Assembly (NCBI GenBank): GCA_004335835.1
Contig: RWJK01000996.1
Coordinates: 56,690 to 120,689, forward strand
From: Scenedesmus sp. ARA3
Taxonomy: Eukaryota > Chlorophyta > Chlorophyceae > Sphaeropleales > Scenedesmaceae
DNA: 64,000 bases
Direction of reading: 5' to 3'
The position numbers were made by a program, and so were the translations under genes. Position 1 is the stretch's first letter. The number at the start of each line of letters is the position of its first letter. The notes beneath the pieces were generated by a model. That model did not search any database. It worked only from the letters and a program-made list of their open reading frames with translations, and had not been told where the DNA came from. Positions 23,252 to 33,094 of this stretch are shown here, one piece after another.

Positions 23252-26205
23252 CTTAGATGATGCAGTGTTGCAGCTGTCCACCAGGCTCTGCAGCAGGTCA
23301 ACCTCATCATCATCCCACTTGCCTGCTGCAGCGGCGGCAGCAGCCGCAGCAGCAGCAGCAGCCAAGGCCAAAGTCAAACAGATAGAACGATTGCACATGT
23401 GTCCCAGCAGGCAGGCTTGAGGTTGCACAAGTTAGCCAAGCAGTCAATTGTCTATGGTGTGCTGCGTGCCGTGCCGCACCTGTGATCAGGGGTAGGCCAT
23501 AAATTCAGACCTCGTGCCCTGTCCCGTGCCGCCCTGTCCAGCCGCCCCAGCCTGCGGCTGATCTCCATCTGCGCCCAGCCAAAATAAACACAAACTCAAC
23601 ACAAGAAAGCGCCGCACCTGTGTTGAGGGGCTGGCCGTAGTTTCAATCCCGCGCTCTGTCGCGCGCCGCCCTGTCCAGCCGGCCTAGCCTGCTGCCAACT
23701 TCCTTCTGCGCCCAGCCCAAATCAACACAACTTCAACACAAGACAGGGCCGCACCTGTGTTGAGGGGCTGGCCATAGTTCCAATCCCGCGCTCTGTCCCG
23801 CGCCGCCCTGTCCAGCCGGCCCAGCCTGCTGCCAACTTCCTTCTGCGCCCAGCCCAAATCAACAGAAATTCAACACAAGACAGGGCCGCACCTGTGTTGA
23901 GGGGCTGCCCATAGTTCAAATCTCGCGCCCTGTCCCGCGCCGCCCTGTCCAGCCGCCCCAGCCTGCTGCCGATCTCCTTCCACTTGGGCCCCAGCTCGTT
24001 GTATAAAGCAAGCAGCCTGGCATCTTCAGTGGCAGACCACTTGCCCTGTACAACAATCAAAAAAGCAGCATCAGCATCAGCAAGAGGACTTGCAGTGAGT
24101 CAGATCTCCTTCCACTGGGGGCGCAGCTCTTGGCACAAGTCCAGCAGCCACGCATCTTCAGTGGCAGACCACTTGCCCTGCAGCAGCAGCAGCAGCAGCA
24201 GCACTGGCAGCAGCTCAGCCGTGCGTTCAGCACTGCAATCCTACGCCATGCTTGCCTGGCCTGCACCTCTGTTGGCTGTGTGACTTCTGCTGCTTTCCCA
24301 GAATCTCCACCTCAGCAAGTGACACTGGCCAAGGCCAGGCTCAGCTCAGCTGTCGCAATGCCTGCTTGCATCATCATGAGCTGCAACGCTATGCACAAAG
24401 GCTGCAGCGCTATGCATAGGATCGCATTTCATTGCTCGCATCCCACCGCCCTCAGCAGCAGCAGCAGCAGCAGCAGCAGCGCCCACCTGCACCTCCGTGG
24501 GTGTGTAGTTGCCGCGCACAAACTGCCACACCGCCTTGCGCGTACGCTGCGGCAGCGCTGCCGCGATAGCGGTGATGGCGCCGCGCTTGTGGCCAGTAGT
24601 GGCACGCTCCACCAGCCAGTCGCACTCACCTGCAGGCGATTGCAATGATGAGGGCACATTTGAGCGGCATGCGGGCGCAAGCAGCATGTGCGGAGATGGC
24701 GGTGATGGCGCCGCGCTTGTGGCCAGTCGTAGCGCGCTCCACCAGCCAGTCGCACTCGCCTGTGTGGCGGCAGTTGAGATGAAGTAAAGCAAGTGAACAA
24801 GACATTCACATGGTGTGCGTGTGAGCAAAACTCATGAGGTGCTGGTTGTGTTGCCGCACGCAGCTGCCGCCCTGTGCAGCACACGCACGCTGCCCCTCCC
24901 ATGTAGGCACACTTGCAGCATCGGCACTGCCCCAACACCGCCAGACCAGATGCCACGACCACGCCCAGTGTGGTAACATGCAGGTATAGGAAGTTGAAGG
25001 CGCCTGCTTGAACCTGCAGCGCTTGTTTAACCTGAAGTGCATGCTAAACTCCAAACACATGTAAACCTTGGCTCATCCAGGCCATATGGCAGGCCGCGCT
25101 CATCCGCATACTCATGGATGGCTGTCAAACCTGAACTGCTGCAATCACCTTGCCTGCCTGCTAAACCTCAACCTGAACCGTGCCTAAGTCACCAAGGCCG
25201 TATGGCAAGCCGCACTGCCTTGCTTACCTGTTGATCGCTGTTGAACCTGAAAACCGCCCGCCAAACCTCAACCTTTGCCTGCTTAACCTCAACCTAAATT
25301 GCGTGCAACTCACCCAGGCCGTACGGCAGGCCGCGCTCCTCCGCATACTCCTGGATGGCTGCTGCGTTCCCGCTGTGCCCCAAATGCTTGCTTGCCACCA
25401 GAACAAACCGTACCAACAACCAAGCTGCCACCCTAACATCAGCAAGCTATGCAGCTGCAACTGCAGTGCACGCACGACTTCAGGCTCCTGCTAAACCTGA
25501 GGTGTCTTTGTACCCCGTGCCGACCCGCAGGCACCTACTACATAAAACAATGTGCAACTCACCCAGGCCGTACGGCAGGCCGCGTTCCTCCGCATACTCC
25601 TGGGCGGCTCTCGAACCTGAACTGCTGCCTGCTAAACCTCAACCTTTGCCGCCTGCTAAACCTCAACCTTTGCCGCCTGCTAAACCTCAACCTGAATTGC
25701 GTGCAACTCACCCAGGCCGTACGGCAGGCCGCGTTCCTCCGCATACTCCCGGATGGCTGCTGTGATTGCAGCACGCTCAGCGTCATCAAAGCGGCCGTGC
25801 TTCACATCGGTGCGGTTGTAGTCGGCGCGCCAGGAGCTGCTGCAACAGCAGAAGCAGAAGCAGCAGCAGGACCAAGTCAGACGTGCAGTCAGCTTTCCTT
25901 GGGCAGCAATGCAGACAAAAAGTGGCCTAACTGCAGCTGGCATGAGCACCTCCACCGATGGTCCGCAACTGCTGCTGCAACTGCTACTGCTACTGCTGCT
26001 ACTGATGCTGCTGTGGGTCTGAACAAGGCAGGCATGCTTACCTCTCTACAGCAGCACCACCGCCACCACCACCGCTGCCGCTGCTGCTAGTACCACCAGC
26101 CCTGCGTGCAGCAGCAGCACCGCCAGCTTCACCTGCTGCTGCTGCTGCCGGTGGCACTGCATCCCGAGTGAGCACTGTGTGCCTGCCTGTGCCAGGCCTC
26201 GCCAA

Positions 26206-26242
<37 letters not shown>

Positions 26243-26345
26243 AGACGCTGCTGCTGGGTGCGCTGCATGGCTTGGGCCAGTAGCTGCTGCGACGCACTCT
26301 GATGCCGCTGCTGCTGCTGCTGCTGATGCTGGCCAGCTTGCAGTG

Positions 26346-26401
<56 letters not shown>

Positions 26402-27481
26402 AGTGGCGGATTAGCAGCAACTGCAGCAGGCAGCTCGCCTGGTGCTTCTGGTGCAGCAGCAGCTGCTGCTCTTCTGCGCTTGTGCTGGTCTCTCTGCTGC
26501 TGCTGTGGTTGTGAAGCTGCCGCTGCAGCAGCTGCTTCGCCTGCTGGTGCCGCAGCTGGCACTGATGGTGGCGGTGCTGCTGCTGCTGCTGCTGCTGGGG
26601 CTGCAGCTTTTCTGTGCGTTTGCTTGTTCTTGTGCTGCTGCTCTGGTTGTGAAGCTTCGGCTGCCGCTGCTGCTGCTGCTGCCCTTTTGTGCTTGTGCTT
26701 GTCTTTCCGCTGCTCTGGCTCTGAAGCTGCCGCTGCAGCTGCGGCGTCTGCCAATGCATCAAGAGCTGCAGCTGCTGGTGGTGCTGCTGCTGCTGCTGCT
26801 GGAGGCACTGGTGCTGCTGCTGGCTGCTGCAGTGAGATCTTCCTGCCGTCAAAATGGAACTCCCTGCAGGCACAGCATTAAGCAGCACACAACAAAACAT
26901 GAGGGGCTGGCAGAGCAGGAGCCAAGGGGCCCACTGCAGCCTTGTGTGAGCTGTCATGGCTAGTTTGTTGTGGCAGCGGTGCCTGCACAAGGTGCTGATG
27001 CCTGACTGCTGCGGCAATCAGCAGCGCTGCTGCATGCTGAGTGTGTGCTCGTAGGCTCAGGGCTTTGCGGCTGTTCAGGCTCTCTTGAACAACGTTGAAT
27101 GCATCATGACCTTCTCTGCAGAGCTGCAGTACAGGCTGCTGCTGCTGCAGCAGCTGCTGCTGCTGCTGTGTTTCCTGCAAGGCGCGCCTGCTGTTCGCCA
27201 GCAGCTGCTGTAGCAGCTCGCCCACGTGTGCCTCATCCAGACCGTCCCCGTGCTTCTTCGAAAGCTTTTTCAACACCTTGCCCTGCACCTGCAGCCGTGA
27301 AGGAAGCAGCAGTCGAAGCAGCAGTCAAGTGAGCTGCTGCCAGGAGAGTACTACTCCAATTACTGTGCACTGCCCCTGCATGCCAGTGTCGCACCTTGCT
27401 AAGCTTTTGAGCCTCGCCATCATGCTTTTGCAGCACCGCTCGAACGGCTTTAGCTACATCACTGGCCTGTATGTTGGCCAT
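20672..27481 (-). CDS. Myb/SANT REB1/TTF1-like protein (RNA polymerase I terminator type), about 10 exons
   Basis: The exons are 27481-27395, 27282 to about 27150 or beyond (3' border unresolved), 26863-26042, 25836-25712, 24629-24487, 24045-23892, 23194-23028, 22383-22321, 22020-21847 and 21490-20672. Exons 3-10 are phase-consistent. The Myb array follows the plant RNA polymerase I termination factor order: GRFDDAERAAITAAIREYAE, an AIAAALPQRTRKAVWQFVRG block, GKWSATEDARLLALYNELG with WKEIGSRLGRL, GKWSDDEVDLLQSLVDSYR, DNIDWTFVARQMGTRTSRQC with EKWHSGLAPSM, and VDWDDLVPGRSVEQ with CQRRW. The N-terminus (KVLKKLSKKHGD) is followed by a Gln/Ala/Lys linker. The C-terminal exon has five repeats of about 40 residues built on GKxKKKRKQQQAEAEA, a likely nucleolar targeting region. 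The expected role is binding rDNA or other terminator sites in the nucleus. Acceptors of exons 7-10 are CTG-rich. Confidence 0.85.
22024..22089 (+). repeat. CAG tract (one TAG interruption), acceptor tract of REB1-like exon 9
   Basis: Read on the gene strand it is (CTG)n ending CTGCAG directly before TGTGCCGAG (CAEKW) at 22020. Confidence 0.9.
22565..22965 (-). repeat. Donor-side copies of REB1-like exon 7
   Basis: The end of exon 7 (SSSLLPSEASEARPVAVT plus GTGAGGG donor, real donor at 23027) recurs near 22855-22960 and 22565-22625. Short donor-only fragments lie near 22690 and 22800. Confidence 0.88.
23261..23340 (-). repeat. Acceptor-side copy of REB1-like exon 7
   Basis: It repeats the CTG-rich acceptor and about 65 bp of exon 7 (GKWxDDEVDLLQSLVDS), upstream of the real exon at 23194. 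CAG/CTG tracts separate the two. Confidence 0.9.
23480..23980 (-). repeat. 137-bp tandem array of a Myb exon end plus intron
   Basis: After the real end of exon 6 (23892), copies occupy 23842-23755, 23705-23618 and 23568-23480 at an exact 137-bp spacing. Each has an acceptor (GGCTGGGCGCAG), the coding block GSRLGRLDRAARDRARD through QPLNT, and a GTGCGG donor. The first two copied exon blocks are 88 nt and the last 89 nt, so inclusion of a single block would shift the frame. Confidence 0.95.
24085..24182 (-). repeat. Acceptor-side copy of REB1-like exon 6
   Basis: It repeats GKWSATEDAWLLDLC through WKEI with a CTG-tract acceptor, upstream of the real exon 6 (24045), and reaches an in-frame stop right after the copied part. 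Confidence 0.88.
24695..24765 (-). repeat. Acceptor-side copy of REB1-like exon 5
   Basis: It repeats ECDWLVERATTGHKRGA with its acceptor, upstream of the real exon 5 at 24629. Confidence 0.9.
25065..25612 (-). repeat. Four donor-side copies of REB1-like exon 4
   Basis: The exon-4 end (YAEERGLPYGLG plus GTGAGTTG donor, real donor at 25711) recurs near 25558-25612, 25308-25362, 25187-25220 and 25070-25125, with decreasing similarity. Cys/Leu-coding intron filler (CTAAACCTCAACC repeats) lies between copies. Confidence 0.9.
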
Positions 27482-27987
27482 CGCACCCCTCGCAGAATCC
27501 TCCGTTGGCCCCTCGCTTCTGTATGGAACCTCTTTGGTATCACTGTTCGGAACGACTCAAGCGTACAGCACGGCACAGAACGAGCCAATGCAAGACTGCC
27601 GTTGGGCCTCGACCTGATTGCAGCTGTCTCCCCCACGCCGCACAGGACGAACGTACTTGGCTGCCATAACTAGACCGCATTGCCCACATTAGACCGGCCA
27701 GGAGCGCACATACAGTTCGTAAGTAACTGTCATGTAGGGTTTCGGCCAAAGATGACATTTGTGCCTTCAGCACGCAAGGATTTGACGACCTGAAGCTGAA
27801 AACGCTCCGTGTTTTTCTCTTTTGATCTGTCCAAGCACCTGCCGACCCTGGAAAGTCCAGCAGCAATTGAAATTCATCCTGTTGTGCCAGCCTGCAGCAC
27901 CAGCACCTGCGCACCACACATGCAACCACCACCTGCAGCCTCAGCAAGGCAGCCAGCAGCCGCAGCAACAGCAGCAACAGCACCACC
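27482..27987. promoter_or_regulatory. Divergent promoter between REB1-like and HDAC genes
   Basis: About 500 bp separates the two start codons, which face away from each other. No TATA motif is obvious. Assignment as a bidirectional promoter rests on gene arrangement only. Confidence 0.5.
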
Positions 27988-28076
27988 ATGCTGCTCAGCA
28001 GCCTCAGGCGCAGCTGCCTGCGCCACATGGCAGCTACAGCAGCAACACCAAGGGCGACACCGCGCTGCCGCACCTT

Positions 28077-28113
<37 letters not shown>

Positions 28114-30186
28114 GCCATCCCGCCGCTGCCAGTGGTGCACCACCCGCTGTATAGCGCGCCGCAGCTGCCGCCAGGGCACCGCTTCCCAATGCAGGTGCTG
28201 CTGTATTGCTGGCTAGCTCACCAAGTGATTGCAACTTGCATGTAAACATGCAAGGGAAGTGGTCGGCAAATGATGTATCTGACTAGGCTCATGGTGTCTC
28301 AACAATGCTGTGGTGCAGCTGCTTTGGCCCACGGTTGTAATCCCTTTTCCCCACGCGCAGGTGTTCCGTGTGATCCACGAGCGCCTGCTGGCCCAGCGGC
28401 TCATCCTGCCCAGCCAGGTGCGCTGCTGATGTGGCAGATGATGTGGTAAACGTCAAGGGGGTCACCCACTAGGCTGGCTGCATTGCAACAACAGTTGCAG
28501 CACTTAAACACTGACAGTGTACTGTGCTGCCAGCCAGCAGCAACGCATGCCTACAGGGTGACGCTGCACTTCATGGAAGTGCTTGGTGTATGGCTTTAAT
28601 CCGCTCTTGCCCATCAGCCTGAGCTCACGATGACAGCTGAGCTGCATCACAACAACAATCCCAACACCACACGCGCGCTTGCCTTTGCCATGGTTTACCT
28701 TGTTGTTGTTGTTGTTGTTGTTTTTCAGGTGCATGTGCCGCCCAGCCTACCAACTGATGAGGAGCTGGCACTGGTGCACTGCCCCGAGTACCTGGCAGCC
28801 TTCTCAAGTTGTACGCTGGATGACCAGAGAGTGCGCAGGTGAACAACTGATGCCAGCAGTCATTCTGACTCAGCATACTGCAGTCCCATGGTGCACTGCC
28901 CCGGGTACCTGGCAGGCTTCTTTAACTGCAGCTTGCGAGTGCGCCAGCAAGTGAGCCAGCAGGAGCATCAGGCAATGCCAGCAACCATGTTGACTCATTG
29001 CCATGGTGTGGAACCTTGTTAGCAGCTTGTACACATCACGTTTCAACCTTGCATGTTAACCGCAGCTGACAGCACTGTCCCGCGTCACTTATTGTAACCT
29101 GCCGTTGCTCGCGGCGCACCCCCTTATTCCCTGTGAGATCGGCTTTGGTGGCGCAACGCGCACCCCAGCCCTCATCAACCGCCCAAAGATGTATTTGGCA
29201 TGCGCACAGCTTACACCGCTGACCGTGTCATGCCTTATGACCTGCTATTTCCCACACGTCAACCCCTCACCCCGTGCAGGATCGGCTTTGGTGCCGTCAC
29301 CCGCACACCCACGCTGGTAGACCGCACAAAATTCGAAGTGGCAGGCACGCAGTCAGCACCGCGGCCAGCACCCTCACAAGGCATGACTCCTGATATGAAA
29401 CTGCTGACTGCTTCACGTTGCCGTGACTCCACCCTCCACACTGTGCCGCATACCAATCTTTTTCTCCCTGCAGGATCGGCTTTGGTGCCGTCACCCGCAC
29501 ACCCACACTGGTAGACCGCACAAAATCGGAAGTGGCAGGCACGCTGCTGACAGCGCAGCTGGCGCTACAGCACGGCCTAGCTGTCAGCACTGCAGGCGGC
29601 ACGCACCATGCTTTTGCTGATGCCGGCAGCGGCTTCTGCATTTTGAATGACCTGGCGTACAGCGCGCACTGGCTGCTGGCGCATGGGGGGCTGCAGCGGG
29701 TGCTGATCCTTGACCTGGACGTGCACCAGGTGAGAGGCTGTGTCAATGCGATGTGGGACAAGTTGCTTGAACAGCAGTATGCACGGTGGCATGGGGGGCT
29801 GCAGCGGGTGCTGATCCTTGACCTGGACGTGCACCAGGTGAGAGAGATGAGAGATGACGCAGGGTGATGCTGTGTTATGGACAGTTTGTTTTGCTCGCGG
29901 GGTAACATACGGTGCTGCTTCTGCTATCCAAGCGTGGCCGCTTTGTTGTGCTTGACACTGGACCTGGTGTTGCATCAGGTGCGTGAGATGCTATGTCCTG
30001 ATACCCATAGCAAGTGAGCCTCAGGCTGTGGTGCGCGTAATGTGTTGGTGCCGATCCTGGACCTGGAGGTGCACCATGTGAGAGGCTGTGTCGATAGGAT
30101 GTGGGAGGCTGTGTCGATAGGATGTGGGCTGTGTCGATAGGATGTGGGACAAGATGCTTGAACAGCAGTATGCATGGTGACATGGG

Positions 30187-30240
<54 letters not shown>

Positions 30241-31526
30241 GGCCATTGCTGCTGCAGGGTGATGGCACTGCCCCCATGTGCGCCAACAGCCCCGGCATCT
30301 TCACTCTCTCTGTGCACGCCGCCTTCACTGCTCCTGCTTTGTTGCTGCTGTTGCTGCTGCTGATGCTGCTGCTACTGCTGCTGCTGCAGGGTGATGGCAC
30401 TGCCGCCATGTGCGCCAACAGTCCCGGCATCTTCACGCTCTCCGTGCACGCCGCCTCCAACTTCCCGGCCCGCAAGCAGACCAGCAGCCTTGACGTGCCT
30501 CTGCCTGACGGGCTGCAGGATGATGCCTATCTGGCGGCAGTGGCTGAGGTGTGTTTTCTTTGATGCAATGCATGCTCTGCGCATGGTGGTCTGTGCGTGT
30601 GTTGTCAGGAAGTGCAGTTGAAGTGTTGCTGCGTGACGGGCTGCAGGACGAGGCGTACCTGGCGGCAGCGGCTGAGGTGTGTGTCCTGATCCCACAGCAT
30701 GCTGTGTGTGTGGATGCTTTTGCATGCCATGTGATGCTGTGAAGTACAGTAGACGTGGCGCTGCTGGATGGCTGTAGGACGAGGTATGCCTGGCAGCAGT
30801 AGCTGAGGTGCATGCAACGTTTGCTACAGCAGTTGTTGCTGCTGCTGAAGTTCTTGGTTGATGCTTACAGTCCGCGTGGCGAGCTGCAGGACGATGCCTA
30901 CCTGGCGGCAGTGGCTGAGGTGTGTGCAGAGTATGTTTGCTGTGACAACCTGCTGCTGCTGGCACGTCGGAGCAAGAATTGCTGTTATGATGGTGCTGGT
31001 TGACGGAGAGTTTACATTCTACATGTAAGCATGGACTGCTGTGCGCGTAAAAAAAGGTCTATACTCTAGGATGGAAGGTACTGCGTTCAGCAGCTTCTGC
31101 ATGTGGCTGGCGTGGTGCTGAGTCTGAACGCAGTGTCATTGTGTGTGCGCATGCCGTGCTGGTGCTGTCTGGCGCGCTGGCAGCTTCTGGCGGCAGCTTG
31201 TGCTGCAAATGGCGGCGTGGAAGCATTGCTGTTGATGCTGCTGGAATTCATCAAAGATATATTATCTTCGCATGTGCTGTGCCATGCTGTGCAGGTGCTG
31301 CCTGGCGTGCTGAGCAGCTTCAGGCCGCAGCTGGTGCTGTACGATGCTGGCATGCAGACAAAGCTGATGTTACTGCCAAATGCATCCTTGCAATTGCTGT
31401 TTGTTGTGCAGGTGCTGCCTGGCGTGCTGAGCAGCTTTCGTCCACAGCTGGTGCTGTATGATGCTGGCGTGGACATCCACGTGGACGATGAGCTGGGGCG
31501 GCTGGCAGTCAGCGACGCAGGTGAGG

Positions 31527-31564
<38 letters not shown>

Positions 31565-32091
31565 AGAAGGTGATGGTGCTGGTGTTGTGTGTACTGTGCA
31601 GCTAGCTGCTGAAGGTGTTGTTACATGTGCGACAAGTTGGTGCGTCAGCTACAACCACTAATGCTGCCGCACAGCATGATGCTGGCCGTGCTCAACACCT
31701 GACACAGCCTCGATCCACCCATCACGGTTTATGACGCAGCGCTCTCAATCACACATGTGATACCTCTAGAGGTATGCAGATCTGCACTCAAAGTGCTCCA
31801 CCTGCTGTTGCTGCTGCTGCCGCTGCAGGGCTGATGCGCAGGGAGCTGCTGGTGCTGGACACCTCTAGAGTTGCAGTTGTGCTGAAAACTACATACGCTG
31901 TTGCTGCTTATGTTGCTGCTGCAGGGCTGATGCGCAGGGAGCTGCTGGTGCTGGACACCTGCCTAGGGGCAAGCGTGCCGGTGGCGGGCTACGTGGGCGG
32001 CGGCTATGCAAAGGACTTGGCAGTGCTGGCTGAGCGGCACATGGCACTGCACAGGGCGGCACTGCGCATGTGGGCTGACCACGGGCTTTGA
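27988..32091 (+). CDS. Zinc-dependent histone deacetylase-family enzyme, 7 exons, 354 aa
   Basis: The exons 27988-28194, 28361-28417, 28729-28838, 29474-29729, 30390-30548, 31412-31520 and 31925-32091 total 1065 nt with perfect phase. The fold is that of arginase/deacetylase enzymes related to class IV and bacterial-type HDACs. Visible catalytic elements are the tandem His pair in AGGTHHAFADAGSGF (about H169/H170), the zinc ligands in LILDLDVHQGDGT (about D207 and H209), the third ligand in LYDAGVD (about D284), and the active-site Tyr in YVGGGY (about Y327). All are intact, so deacetylase activity is expected. The first 45 residues are Arg/Ser-rich without acidic residues (MLLSSLRRSCLRHMAATAAT), like a transit peptide, so the enzyme may act in an organelle on non-histone substrates. 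A downstream start would remove this. Introns 3-6 contain partial copies of flanking exons. Confidence 0.92.
28885..28958 (+). repeat. Donor-side copy of HDAC exon 3
   Basis: A diverged repeat of the exon-3 end (ALVHCPEYLAAF region) and donor lies 50 bp past the real donor at 28839. Confidence 0.8.
29125..29362 (+). repeat. Two acceptor-side copies of HDAC exon 4
   Basis: The start of exon 4 (IGFGAVTRTPTLVDRTK) recurs at about 29130-29190 and 29280-29360. The nearer copy keeps a GTGCAG acceptor and is about 95% identical over 70 bp to the real exon starting at 29474. Confidence 0.92.
29780..30088 (+). repeat. Three donor-side copies of HDAC exon 4
   Basis: The exon-4 end (GGLQRVLILDLDVHQ plus GTGAGAG donor, real donor at 29730) recurs at 29787-29845 with no mismatch over 45 coding bases, and more diverged near 29945-29990 and 30035-30085. 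Confidence 0.92.
30189..30345 (+). repeat. (CTG)17 tract plus acceptor-side copy of HDAC exon 5
   Basis: A pure CTG run at 30189-30240 leads into CTGCTGCAG and about 70 bp copying exon 5 (GDGTAPMCANSPGIFTLSVH). The real exon 5 at 30390 has its own CTG-rich acceptor. Confidence 0.92.
30622..30930 (+). repeat. Three donor-side copies of HDAC exon 5
   Basis: The exon-5 end (DGLQDDAYLAAVAE plus GTGTGT donor, real donor at 30549) recurs ending near 30678, 30808 and 30920. Spacing is about 110-130 bp. Confidence 0.92.
31150..31365 (+). repeat. Two acceptor-side copies of HDAC exon 6
   Basis: VLPGVLSSFRPQLVLYDAG-like sequence with a GTGCAG acceptor occurs at 31294-31362, and a diverged copy at about 31155-31200. 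The real exon 6 starts at 31412. Confidence 0.9.
31825..31872 (+). repeat. Acceptor-side copy of HDAC exon 7
   Basis: About 40 bp (GLMRRELLVLDT with GCTGCAG acceptor) is identical to the start of the real exon 7 at 31925. Confidence 0.92.
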
Positions 32092-33094
32092 CGTGCAAAG
32101 GTGTCACAGCTATTGATGTGCCACGTCGCGACTGTGGGGCCATGAAACTTAGAAGCGGCGTGTTTGGTGGTGCAGCGTGGTGTCGCAGGTGCTGCTGTGT
32201 CACGGCAGCGGTGTTGTGTATGTCAACGGCAGGCCTTTCGATACTTCAGCGCAAGTGGCATTTGCTTTGTTTTGCCATAGTCTGCCCGCATTGTGGTGTA
32301 CAAGTAGTGCTAGACATACCTTGCCGCGGAGAAAGCAGGCACATCTTCATTGGCATTGTTGCATTCTGCTTCACTAGTCGGGTATGCAGTGCACTAGGCG
32401 CTCGGCTGTGTGCAGCAACGGAATTTTGTGCTGCACCTGCACAGCCCAATCAGTGACATGGTGCCGGCACGTATGCATGTGCTGTTGACAATTGATGCTC
32501 AAACGCATTTGCTACTGGCATGGCTGTGGTTCGTATTGCTGCATCTGGCTGCTTTGCGGTCAGCAGGTATTAGGGGCATGTGACCTGGCTTGGGCACAGA
32601 CACAGCTTGTTGCGCTGTGCCAGGTGCCATGCTGGGGTCTTTGCTGTTCAGTGCAAGGTAGTGCGCTGTCTAGTGTGTCTTTGAACCACGATAAACATAA
32701 TGTTTTGAAGCACGGGATGGTGCAGTCCCACCGGAGCGCTTGCTCTTGCCTGGCAAGTACAGGTTGGCAGTACTGCTGTGTGAAGCATGTGTCCTGGCTT
32801 CGCCTTTTAGCCAATACTGTAAATATAAGCAAACTTACTGTATAAATCGGTGCTTTCGTGAGTGAGAGGACACTCCGCTTACGCAAACCCTGCCTCTCAC
32901 CTCATTCACCTGAAAATGTCGTATATGCACAACGCACGTCGATCGCTACTTCAAACAGTGGATTCTTACATTGTTAAGCTGAACGAAACTTGCAACGCTG
33001 TCGGAGCAAGCCGTGCGATACACCTCCCACTACTTTGCATCAGAACGAACCACCTTCCCTGTTCATAGCATAGCAGCAGCGCAGCGTAGCAGCC
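32092..33094. other. Intergenic region between HDAC and UMP1
   Basis: It holds the HDAC 3' flank and the UMP1 promoter. A TGTAA motif is at about 32818. No further gene is supported. Confidence 0.5.
32841..32847 (+). promoter_or_regulatory. TATA-like element upstream of UMP1
   Basis: TATAAAT lies about 250 bp before the UMP1 start codon. The position is plausible for a core promoter only if the 5' leader is long. Confidence 0.3.

Noticed and set aside
23480..23980. Extra Myb repeats as true additional domains
   Set aside because: The copied blocks are 88-89 nt, so adding one breaks the frame. The Myb order is complete without them.
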